In this document: positions 15,401-26,400 of the stretch, one piece after another
Numbering within the stretch: position 1 is the stretch's first letter
Layout of the letters: every line of letters begins with the position of its first letter
Source: Urophycis tenuis
Lineage: Eukaryota > Chordata > Actinopteri > Gadiformes > Phycidae
Direction: 5' to 3'
Assembly (NCBI GenBank): GCA_036785325.1
Contig: JAXIVH010000453.1
Span: 18,501 to 82,500 of the forward strand
Length of the DNA: 64,000 bases
Position numbers and translations under genes: made by a program
The notes under the pieces: generated by a model
What the model saw: the letters and a program-made list of their open reading frames with translations, nothing else
Told to the model about the DNA's origin: nothing
The model's database searches: none

Positions 15401-15747
15401 CTCTTCCTCCCCCATCCATCTCACCTCCCTCTCCCTCCCCACCCCACCACCAGCCTAAGGTGGAGTGGCTGAAGAACCAGATGGTGATTGGCGACGACCC
15501 CAAGTACCGGCAGATCTCCAACCAAGGCGTGTGTTCCCTGGAGATCCGCAAGCCCTGCACCTTTGATGGAGGCGTCTACACTTGCAGAGCCAAGAACGAG
15601 CAAGGGGTGGCCACGGTCAGCTGCAAGCTGGAGGTCAAACGTACGTGTCTACTCTGCACGCAGGCGAGGCCGTCCACAGGAGGCCGTGTCGATGACGATG
15701 TCTCCAGGGCAAACCTGAGAGCCACCATAGAAAGGACATCATCGATC

Positions 15748-15808
<61 letters not shown>

Positions 15809-16071
15809 ATGGAAAATTACTCCCAATGTATGGAACACATATTGAATGAAAAGCATGAATAATTAACTCATAGTAATCCTTTACCAATTTTAACTTTTTT
15901 AAATAGCCAATGAGGCATATGACACCGTTGAATATAGAATAGATGATGCAGCAGGTGCACAGCTGGATAATGCACCTCATCTAAAATAGGTTTTTCAGTT
16001 CTGTTTTAATGCTTTTATATTTGTCTCCAACAGAGGTCATTGTTGCTGACGCTGACAAGGAGAAAGAATAA
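1401..16071 (+). CDS. mybph: Myosin-binding protein H (12 coding exons)
   Basis: Sarcomeric thick-filament protein of skeletal muscle. Exons: 1401-1623, 3217-3342, 3675-3740, 4071-4205, 4737-4904, 8766-8854, 9169-9364, 9999-10138, 10590-10749, 11420-11556, 15454-15640, 16034-16071. All join in frame by GT-AG (1665 nt, 554 aa). Residues 1-138 are an Ala/Pro/Glu-rich extension starting MPAKPAPIKK and including an Ala run in exon 2. Then come FnIII (about 139-239), Ig (240-334, with WLKDGEPL and DSGVYEMTV), FnIII (335-434, with LEWKPPKDGG), linker plus Ig (435-542, with VEWLKNQM and DGGVYTCRA), and a short acidic tail. The FnIII-Ig-FnIII-Ig order matches MyBP-H rather than the longer MyBP-C. Domain boundaries fall at phase-1 introns. 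The stop codon lies inside an AATAAA (16067-16072), and extra 3'UTR exons further on (possible splice signals near 16094 and 17561) cannot be excluded. Which teleost paralogue this is cannot be decided here. Confidence 0.93.
2826..2870. repeat. (CA)n microsatellite, mybph intron 1
   Basis: Uninterrupted CA dinucleotide run of about 45 bases between mybph exons 1 and 2. It produces spurious His/Thr open frames. Confidence 0.95.
6680..6770. repeat. (CA)n microsatellite, mybph intron 5
   Basis: About 90 bases of CA repeat, followed at 6897-6920 by a short (GA)n tract. Both sit in the 3.9-kb intron between the first FnIII domain and the first Ig domain of mybph. Confidence 0.95.
7530..8270. mobile_element. 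Non-autonomous hAT-type DNA transposon in mybph intron
   Basis: A 741-bp element flanked on both sides by the identical octamer CTCTACAC (7522-7529 and 8271-8278), the 8-bp target-site duplication expected of hAT transposition. Its ends are imperfect inverted repeats beginning TAGGCCTGAACGAT at the left and, read inward from the right, TAGACCTGCACGAT. The interior is AT-rich and contains no transposase frame, so it would depend on an enzyme supplied elsewhere. It is inserted between mybph exons 5 and 6. Confidence 0.85.
8861..9031. repeat. Compound (CA)n microsatellite adjoining mybph exon 6
   Basis: Two CA-rich tracts (about 8863-8938 and 9001-9031) separated by a degenerate CA/GCA spacer. 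They start about ten bases after the mybph exon 6 splice donor at 8854/8855. Confidence 0.9.
12341..12433. repeat. (TA)n microsatellite in the 3.9-kb mybph intron
   Basis: About 90 bases of pure alternating TA between mybph exons 10 and 11. A second (TA)n tract lies at about 15752-15804 just after exon 11. Confidence 0.95.
15004..15120 (+). repeat. Dispersed repeat, copy 1
   Basis: This segment resembles 57791-57905 in the same orientation. Both share a TTTATT start, an ATGTGCAGC block, CATACTGTACAATGAAAT and a GGACGAGGCC block. Two partly diverged copies 43 kb apart mark it as an interspersed repeat, probably the end of a retroposon of unknown class. Confidence 0.65.
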
Positions 16072-16520
16072 ACATACACCCACATACCCAGAGGTAAGGG
16101 GCAGAGGAATGTTTCTTTGTCAACACTAAGTAGAAGTTATTTACCTATTAGTGATTCACTGAGCCTCTAATTGTGACTTCAACAGGTTATTATTCTGGGG
16201 GCTTAGTGGGGGTCTCACCATATAATTGCTATTCATGAACTGAGGTTTGAGTCACAAGTACTACCTATGGCAACTGAGGTGAAAGGGAGGTGGAGGCGTG
16301 TGTGTGTGTGTGTGTGTGTGTGTGTTGTGTTGGGGTGGGGGGTCTTGTTTTGATTAGATAGGCTGTGTCCAAATAATCATATCTGATGAAATCCTGAGTA
16401 TCAGAAAGCAAAAGCCAGGGTGTTCTCGAAAACACTGTGCTTAACTTGACATGCATATCTAAAAACATGTTTTAATATTAAGAGAGCGAGAGAGTTAAAC
16501 AGACAGAGAGAGTTTGACAG

Positions 16521-16572
<52 letters not shown>

Positions 16573-18172
16573 GAGACAGATAACATTGGAGCTTCACTTT
16601 CCCACTTTAAGTTTGAAGACCCCTTTTTAATGATTCTGTTGCTCACCTGGAACAGATGAGAAGGAAATAATCTCCGTAGTGCCGTTCATTGTATTACTCT
16701 GCGCTCTGCTTGACCTCCTTCTGGGCAATCCTCCCTCCTTGTCCCATCATAATGGTACCACTTCCTCTAGAAAGTGGTAGCACAGCAAGTCAAGTCAAGT
16801 CAACTTTATTGTCAGTTTTCATGAATGTACAGGACATACACAAAAACCAAAATGGCGTTTCCCTTGATCCCTGGTGCGAGACACGCATGCAAAATACAAA
16901 TATAAAAATATAAAATAAGAATACAAAAAACTAAATAAAAGAGTCGCGAATATATACAAACAATATAAACAGTATAAGGTGCAGTATATAGAGTATGAGC
17001 AGTATGGACAGTAATAAACAGTATGGTAAGTATATAAACAGTATGGTGACAACAAGGTGACGTCATGACATGACATACCTGACAGTCTCTGTTCCTCCTG
17101 TCATCAGTCACTGTCAGACCCTATAACATTGCGTGCACGAGTGTGTTGGTGTGTGTGCGCGTGTGTGCCTGTGTGTGTGTGTGCGTTAGGGAGGCGGGGG
17201 TCGCAGGGTATGTCAAGGTCTTACAGGACATAACCCTACATGGGGTGCGAAACGCAAGGTACCAAAGTGTGTGTGTGTGGGTGGTTGGGGGGGGGGGGGG
17301 GGGGGGGGTGATGTCAGCCTTAGTATCTATAAATGACTCCATACAGTCCGTATGCAGTCGGCCAGACTCTTCACATTACCATGAGTCAGCAGCCACAGCA
17401 GATGCAGGGGAGAGAGTGGGCGAAAGATGTGACACGTACGCACGCTTCACCCTCTGCAGCGAGACACCAATGCACACGTTTACAAAGGCTGCAGCTCCTC
17501 CACAGAGGATGATGATGATTGTGATGTGTGCGAATCATGTCGACTCTCTCTGCTTCCGCAGTGCCTTCAGAGAACCAGCCGAAGTCAAGTTGATGTTTCA
17601 AGGTGAGACATGTCTGTGTGTTTTCAATGGTTCCCGCATGCATTCCAGAATAAACAGCATTTGTCTCCTCATGATTATAAGATATTCTCCCAAAGGAATG
17701 TAAATGTATATGGCGCCATACTTTTCCACACTGTGTGTGTTTTCCGCTGTGGGTACATGCAGAACCAAAACAACCTGAATTGTTCCCTCTCTTCTAGCCA
17801 CCATCCCTGTGTGCGTCTGTCCCTGAAGGACGTTTTCCCTGAAGCTGCAACTTTAAAGCATATACATTGAAAGCACAATATTTTGTATGCATTGTTTTAA
17901 GTAGGCTCTGGTTTCTCGTGTTTCAGGGATTTGTATTGACAGTTTGTTCATTGTGTCCGGGCTCTGGCCAATCTCTGTTCATATTGTTTATGTATTCTAC
18001 TTAATAATAACAAACCTGGACTGTCCCCACGAACCATTGCAAAGACTTGATTCAATATTAAAGATGTTAAAGCGATACTTTGTTTTCGAACTCACTTTAA
18101 TTTACTGTGTTATTTCCTATGCTCCTCTTATGAACACATCTTAATTTCATTACCTACTATAATATACCTAAT

Positions 18173-18320
<148 letters not shown>

Positions 18321-19411
18321 GAGAGAGTATAAAGTACTGAGCTATCAAGTATCAAACACAACAGTGTGGTTTTCATTCACTGTTGGTTTCTAAGTCCATC
18401 TATGTCTTCTTCATCAGCTCCACACTAAATGTCTGTGTTTGAATTCAAAGTTTACATAACATGAATGTGGTTTAAATGTATTTTCTATGGTGGCCGACAA
18501 GGGCCAAACGCACTGCAACGGCCTAATGCATCTCAGTTAAGGAAAAAAGCTTCAAGTACAGAAACAATTCAAATGAACAAACTCAAACACAAGTCTAAAC
18601 GAGGTACAAAAAAAGGACCGTGGTGTAAATGAAGAAATGTGCTGCAAAAAACAAAGACAAATGCAGCATCATCAAACGCACTGTACACGTTTGTGCTTTC
18701 CACAAACGTCTTATACCTTTAACTTTCACATCTACAAATGTATTTCCTTATTTGTAACGGTAATCATCCTACTTGGTCCCATACTAAACATTACAAGTGT
18801 ATGTCCTGGCTGTAGACATGCAGATCCTAACAACACCTCCTTGATGTGGCCTACATCCACATGGCTTGTCTTTTTTGATATATATTATATATTATGTATT
18901 ATCTTGATTATATTGATATATATTATATATTATTTTGATATATATTATATATTATATATTATCACTCTCATGCATATGGGGTTGCTCATATGCATGTCCG
19001 TAACTTTGCAGTGTCAAGATAAAAGACAATCACATACATTAAATTGACACTGCATTTCACTGACAGGGTTTTGTGTCACTCGTTAGAATAAAAACAGAGC
19101 AGAATACCACAAACCCGCTTCATTTAAAGGGTATTGTGGACAATGTGGTCATCATTTTTGGGCCCCAGCTTGCGCCCCTATTTTTGTGTTGTATACCTAA
19201 AACACAGGGTGGTTATTGTTATATAACACAATATAACACAATCCGAGTAGCATCAATGTGGAAAATATTTGTATGGCCTTACCTATCTTCCTGTGTATGT
19301 TATTTGCTGTTGTGGTTTTGTGGTGGTTTGTTGAAGAGAAAACGATTGCTTCTTCTGAACATCAGTTTCATATCTTAAAGTTGAAAGAGTATGATAGCTG
19401 TGTGTGTATGT

Positions 19412-19556
19412 ATGCATGCTTACATCGTCCACTAACCGTAGGGTCGGCGGTTCGATCCCCCTGATCCCCCACCTACAACTGTCCACATGTCGAACCCCAC
19501 ACATGTACTGATTGTAAGTCACTTTGGACAAAAGTGTCCGCTAAATACCTCCTTTA
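19412..19556 (+). repeat. tRNA-derived SINE remnant
   Basis: Contains a B-box-like GGTTCGATCCC at 19449-19459, followed by a core ending GTCACTTTGGACAAAAG and TCCGCTAAATACC. This layout is shared by many fish tRNA-derived SINEs that carry a conserved 3' core. The 5' part of the tRNA head is degraded. Confidence 0.65.
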
Positions 19557-19725
19557 CCCTCTAACTGGTTGGATGTGGAAAGACCTATCATGGGAATCGT
19601 AGCATAATGAGCTATCATGCTTAATGTAATAGTTAATCCTTCAAATTGTATTTTAGAATCATAGAGTATCAAACTAAAACTTATTGCGTGAAAATGGCCC
19701 AAACGTAGTACCGATTGAAAATTCC

Positions 19726-20020
19726 AGCAGATAAGAAGTAGGCCTACAGAGTAAGTCAGCAGATAAAAAGTAAGCCTAAAGAGGAACCCAGCTGATAAGA
19801 AGTAGGCCTACAGAGGAACCCAGCTGATGAGAAGTAGGCCTACAGATTAACCCAGCTGATGAGAAGTAGGCCTACAGAGGAACTCAGCTGATAAGTAGAC
19901 CTATAGACAAACCCAGCTGATAAGTAGGCCTACAGAGGAACTCAGCAGATAAGAAGTAGGCCTGCAGAGGGACCCAGCTGATAGGAAGTAGGCCTACAGA
20001 GGAACCCAGCTGATGAGGAG
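19726..20020. repeat. Minisatellite, about 30-33-bp unit
   Basis: Roughly nine imperfect tandem copies of a unit containing CAGCTGATAAGAAGTAGGCC followed by TACAGAGGAACC. Some copies are shortened (AAGTAG to AGTAG) or substituted. It lies about 0.45 kb before the predicted first exon of the immune receptor gene. Confidence 0.9.
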
Positions 20021-20471
20021 TGCTCGTTCTCTCTTTCCATGATGCTCAGCCAATGCTGACACATGCTGTCCGATACTTCTTGTTCTTGTTTCGCCAACTC
20101 AAGTCAAAGTAATCTTACTATTTGCCGGTAGCGTTCAATAGAAACAGAAAGCATATCTGAATTCATACTCACACTTTTATTCATTTTTTAAACAGGATTT
20201 TGGTAAATTTAGAATAAATCTTGAATATTTCCATAAACTCTCGTGAATGGGTTTAATTTTGTTAGTACAACATTCATGTTCATACTTCTGTCTCCTCAGA
20301 AAAGCCTTTCATGGAGACAGGAAGTGGTGGCTGTTCTGTGGTGAAATCAGAAATGAAACTCTGCATGCTTTATGGTGTTCATTTCCTTTAGCGACAAGTG
20401 GCACGAACACTGCAAATGTGACATTCATACCTGTCTGTGCACTGTGCACTAACTGCTGGCTGAAACACAAA

Positions 20472-23400
20472 ATGGGGCTAACTGAACTGTTCTGCGTTAT
20501 CTGTGAGTTATTCAATGGTTTTTTATTATAACACTGTCTACTTGTGACACAATAGCTACACAGGCCTACTTAAAAAGAAGATTTTGTTGTCATGTGTGCA
20601 CATCGAAATCTATGCATGTAGTGGTTGTTATAGACATGTCTTGAACAACAACAACCATATTTTAACATAATCGGCCGGTGATGAATCTGAGCTCGCCATA
20701 TTCCCTGGAGCCTGCTTCTTCATTTAAACTAATATAAATATTAATTGAAGACTTTATGACAATAAACTACTACATTTTAAATGATTAACTATTAGATCAA
20801 GCATTACACTAAGATTTCCATTAGGCCTACATAATACTTATAGTTATAGTATTTATTTCTCGACTAAATATTCTTCTACTAGAATCTGAATCCTGCTCCC
20901 TGTCTTTCCACCAGGTTTCACTGCACTGTGTACAGTTCAGACTGAATATGGTAGGCTAAGAATGTTAAAGGCTTATGTTTAGTCTTTTCTCCAAAAACAG
21001 AAAAGCATATCGTTGCAGATTGTTGTTTAGAATATTGTTGTTTAACCTATGAAGGCCTAGCTCGTGGTCTTAGATGGCGAGTCATCACATTCTTGTAAAG
21101 GTTTTTCACTTATTTCACACGGTTAACATCTCAAACAACGATACCTCGAAATACATCGTGGTTTTACGTTTTCCAGTCACAGGCGGTCTCCTGAGCTTGG
21201 CCACTTCAGCCACAGCCCTCCGGGTGTCCAGCATCACTCCAACCGTGCGTCTAGAGCCACCTGCTGGTCAGATATATACAACGGAAACGGTCCATCTACA
21301 GTGCGATGCTGAAGGCAGCTCCCCTGACTGGACGTACCAGTGGTTCCATGATGAACAATCAATTCCTCCGGCACATGGTCCCAATCATACCATTGATTCT
21401 GCCAGCCTGGCTGACACCGGGAAGTACAAGTGTCAAATTCAGCAAGGAGAAGCTCAGAGCATGCCCAGTACCACCATTTTGTTATCGGTCAATGGTGAGA
21501 GTTAAGCACTGAGTCATTCGAGGTTGGCTCTCAAATCTTACATCTTTTACAAAGTGGCAGATATCTAGGCAGATTAAATTGATATGCAGTATGCAGTGAA
21601 AGTGGTAACCTTTGATGAATATTAAAATATCCTGTTTTACAATGGGACTCTTACTCAATGAGGACTGATCTGTTGTGGTTGTACTAGAAGTTGTTTTTAA
21701 ATTGAAAAACATTACATTGAAAAAAATGTCCATGCAGAGATTCCCGTTCCAGTGGTGGCTCTCCAGACACAATGGCCTGCTGTCTTCCCCTCTGAGAAAG
21801 TGGAGCTGAGCTGTAGTATGCAGGGCAGCTCAGAGCCCTGGACCTTTACTTGGTACAGAGGACAGGAGGTGGTGGAGAAGGGGCCATATGTCTCACCTAT
21901 GACAGGTGGATCCTCCCTCGTGATTAGCTCTGCTAAACTGGAGCATGGGGGAAAGTACACCTGTACTGGACAACTCCAGGGGAGACCTGTTGTTAAGTCC
22001 AAGGCCAGCAACATACTCTCGGTAGAGGTCCATGGTGAGTAATTGCTCATGCAAATCATTGATGCAGAATACAATGTTATTTTTTCGATGTTACAGCAGC
22101 AACATTGACAGGAATATTAAAATGATCATATTACAAAAACACAAATATATATACAGTATATATATATATATATATATTGTGACGTTGCGAGAGGTGTCAC
22201 GGCTTTGAGCGGGGCAGTTCAATCAGTGCACGGACACAGGGATATGGGAAAACACAGGATTTATTAACAAAACAGGGGGATTAGCCCAACTCAGGTAATC
22301 TCATAAAGAAGGGTGTCAACAAAGAGAGGTTGACAAACGGGTCAACCTATAAACCGCTCTCAATCTTACGATTGGAATGTCCGAATGTGAATTCTGCCAC
22401 GGCGGTTGTCGTTCTCCGTCGGGGAGTGCAGCGTTCCGAGTTCCCGCAGGAAATAGTCTTTCCGGTGGCTCGGCGTCCTCCGTCTTCCACCCGACTCTCC
22501 CTTCCTGCCTGTACCTGACGGCTTTTGTATCCATCACGGTCAATCAGCCCGATCAGGTACAGGTGCGCTAACATTCCGCGTGGGTAGGGGTGGCGTTCCT
22601 TATTCCGCCACCAGATGGAGCCATGCTCACCTGTGGCTGGACCCACCTGAGCGGAATATAGCGCCCCTCTAAGACGCAGCCTCTCGTGACGTCACACATC
22701 CCTCCCCTCAAGACCGACGTCCTCGTCGGGGTGAAGGATGTGAAGAAGGCGTCTCGCCTGGAGAGGGCGTCCGCGTTCTCATGCTGCTTGCCAGCCCTGT
22801 GGACAACCACAAAGTTAAACGGTTGTAGACTCAAGAACCATCTGGTCACCCTACTGTTGGTCTCTTTATTCCTGGCCATCCATTGTAGCGGGGCGTGGTC
22901 TGACACCACTGTAAAGCGCCGTCCCAGGAGATAAAAACGTAGGGATTCCAGGGCCCAGGTCACTGCTAGGCACTCCTTTTCCACTGTGGAGTAGTTCTTC
23001 TCCCTCGGGAGTAGTGTCCTACTTAAAAACAAGATGGGGTGTTCGTCCCCTCCATGCGTCTGTGCGAGTACCGCCCCCAAGCCCACCTCTGACGCGTCCG
23101 TCTGGACGGTGAACTCTTTACCGAAGTCCGGTGCCACTAGGACCGGACTCGAGCAGAGGGCCCGCTTCAGGTCTCCGAAGGCGGTCTCCGCCGCCGGGTT
23201 CCACCTCACCATCCGTGAGTGGCGTTTGGTGGTCAGCTCTGTCAGAGGGGCGGCTAAAGTTGCAAAGTTTAGTATAAATCGCCGATAGTAGCTGGCCAGG
23301 CCCAAGAACGATCTCACCTGTCTCTTGGTGATGGGTTGTGGCCAGTCCTGTATGGCCTTCAGCTTGGCCTCCTGGGGCTTCACCAGCCCCCGTCCAATGT

Positions 23401-26400
23401 TGTATCCGAGGTAGTTCGTCTCGCTGAAGGCTAGCTTGCACTTCTGGGGATTCGCCGTGAGGCCCGCTTCTCGGAGGGAGTCGAGCACGGCTTGGACCCG
23501 TGGTAGGTGGCTGTCCCAATCCGGGCTTTGGACGACCACGTCATCCAGATAGGCCGCGGCGTACCCCCGGTGAGGTGCGAGAACCCGGTCCATCAACCGT
23601 TGGAACGTGGCTGGGGCCCCATGGAGTCCAAAGGGAAGCCTGGTGTACTGGTAGAGGCCCTCCGGCGTGGCAAAGGCTGTTTTCTCCTTTGAGGCCGGGG
23701 TCAGGGGCACCTGCCAGTAACCTTTAGTGAGATCCAGAGTTGTTAGAAAACGGGCGTGTCCTAAAGAGTCTATTAGGTCGTCGACCCGTGGCATGGGGTA
23801 GGCGTCGAACTCTGATACCTCGTTCAACTTCCTATAATCATTGCAGAACCGGATGGTTCCATCCGGCTTGGGAACCAGTACAATGGGGCTCGCCCATGCG
23901 CTCTTGGACTCCTCAATTACTCCTAGGTCTAACATTTTCCTTACCTCGTCTTTAATGGCTACTCTACGGGCCTCCGGCACTCGGTACGGCCGCTGGTTCA
24001 CCGTTTTACCGGGCAGGGTGCGGATCTCGTGCTGGACCAACTCTGTGTGTCCAGGGAGGGGGGAGAAGACATCCTGGTTTTGGTCTACCAGCTCCAGGCT
24101 CATCTGTCTCTGGTGCGGGGACAGGTTTGGCCCCACCTGGACCTCCGCCCTCGCCGGCTCCTTGGACTCAGTGGGGGGGTAAATAGCTGAACAAGGCCTC
24201 TCTGGCATGCCATTTTTTTAAAAGGTTTACATGGTAAATCTGTTCCGGTTTCCGTTTATCGGGTTGCCTCACCTTGTAGTTTACCTCCCCCACGCGCTCC
24301 AGGATCTCGTATGGTCCCTGCCAGGTAGCCAGGAACTTGCACTCTACCGTGGGCACCAGGACCAAGACCCTATCGCCGGGTTTAAATTCTCTGGGCTGGG
24401 CCGGCCGGTTATAGGCGACCTGTTGTTGCCGTTGTGCTGCTTCCATATGCTCCCTCATTATGGGGTATATGGCTTGGAGTCTTTTCTGCATGTCGCCGAC
24501 GTGTTCCACCAGTGTCCGCTGGCGGCATGGCTGTTCCTCCCAGGCCTCCTTGGCGATGTCCAGCAAACCCCTGGGTCGGTAGGACAGCAAAAGCTCAAAA
24601 GGTGAGAAACCCGTGGATGCCTGCGGTACTTCTCTTACCGCAAATAGGAGGTACGGTAGCAGCTGGTCCCAGTTGCGTCCGTCCTCCCCGATCACCTTCC
24701 GCAGCATTGCCTTTAAGGTCTTGTTAAACCGTTCGACCAAGCCATCCGTCTGGGGGTGGTAGACAGAGGTCCTCAGCTGTCTGACCTTCAGGAACGTGCA
24801 CCAGTCTTTCATGACTCGTGACATGAAAGGTGTCCCCTGGTCCGTCAGGATCTCCTTGGGGATACCTAGACTGGTGGAGAGAAGGAACAGCTCCTTCGCG
24901 ATTTGTTTGGAGGTCGCCTTCCTTAGTGGAATCGCCTCCGGATACCTGGTGGCATAGTCCATAATCACCAGAATATACTGATGCCCTCGGGCACTTTTCG
25001 GTAAGGGCCCCACTATGTCCAATGCTATCCGCTCGAATGGCGTTCCGATAATGGGCAATGGTATGAGCGGGTTCCTATAACACGGTTTGGGGGCCACCCC
25101 CTGACACTCCGGGCAACCTCGACAAAAGTTCTCAATTTCTCTATGTATGCCTGGCCAAAAGAAACGCTGTAGGATTCTTTCTCGGGTCTTCTCTACCCCC
25201 AGGTGTGCCCCTAGCAGGTGTGTGTGGGCTAGGTTTAGTACCGTCGCCCTGTGGGGCTGGGGTACCAACAATTGTTCATGTACCTCCTCATTTTTCTTAG
25301 TTACCTGGTAAAGTAAACCGCGGTTTATCATAAAATGGGGGTAAGTAGGACCGGCCCTATTTCCCACCACTACACCCTCTATCACCTGTACATTTCGTAG
25401 CGCATTTGCCAGAGTGGGATCTTGCAACTGCGCTGTCCCATACTGGCCTGTGAGGGGGGGAAGCTCCCGGGCGTTGGGGACGTCTTCCTCATCGGAGCTG
25501 GGATTTCCCCCCGGTGCCACGTCCTCCTCTCCGGTGTTGGACTCCGTCTCAGGGTTGGTATGCGCACCTGCCATCCCGGCCAATGCTCCGGGTCTCCTCT
25601 TCCGGGGAACCCGAGCTGGCTTCTCGTGCGCCTCTCGCCAGAGCGGATGGAAGGCTGGGCAGTCTCGGCCTATCAGGAGAGGAATTGGGAGAGAATCGAC
25701 AACACCGGCCCTGATGCGTAAGGTCCCTCTGGTGGTGGTCATCTTTAGCTCCGTGGTGGGGTAGCTTCGGGTGTCCCCGTGGACACAGGCGACAGGAAGG
25801 GTCGGTCCGGAGACCAGCTGCTCTGGTCTCACGAGGTCGCCCCGTATCAGGGTAACCCGGCTCCCGGAGTCTAATAGCGCCTCCACGTTGTGACGGTTTA
25901 CCGTCACCGGACAGGTGGGGGGGTCGCTCCTGAGCTCCGTCTGTGACCCCCGCGAGGGAGGCAAACATGTGCATAGCGGCCGAGGTGAAGGACTCGGCAG
26001 TGGGCATAGACTCATCTGCCTGTTTCACGCACTGCCAGGAGATGTGTCCCACCTCCCCGCACCGGTGGCACTGTCGGGTCTCCGTCTCCCGGCGTCCATC
26101 CCTTCGATCCGGTGGCCGTCTATTTCCCCCTGGAGTCTGGACCGTTCCTGGCGTGGCTGTGTTGGGAACCGTGGTGTTCCTGAACCGACCTCCTACCGTC
26201 CGCAATGGGAATGTGGTTCTGGGCTCTCTCCTGGAACTCCACAGCATTTCCGTGGTGGCCTGGTATCTCTCCACGGCTATCGTTGCGAGTTCTGCCGTTG
26301 TCAAGGCCTGCTGGCCGAGGAGTTTCTTGGCCTCGTAGGGTAGAGCCCGCACGTACCGGTCCACCACCACCGCTTCTACCACCGCCGCCGCCGTGCTTTT

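Noticed and set aside
20914..20934. Possible 21-bp second signal-peptide exon, as in mammalian Fc receptor genes
   Set aside because: An acceptor is present (CCACCAG) but no donor follows at the right distance, and it is not needed for frame closure.
21074..21182. In-frame upstream extension of the first Ig exon starting MASHHILVKVF
   Set aside because: It is not hydrophobic enough for a signal peptide. A splice from 20502 to 21183 instead yields a typical signal peptide and keeps phase.
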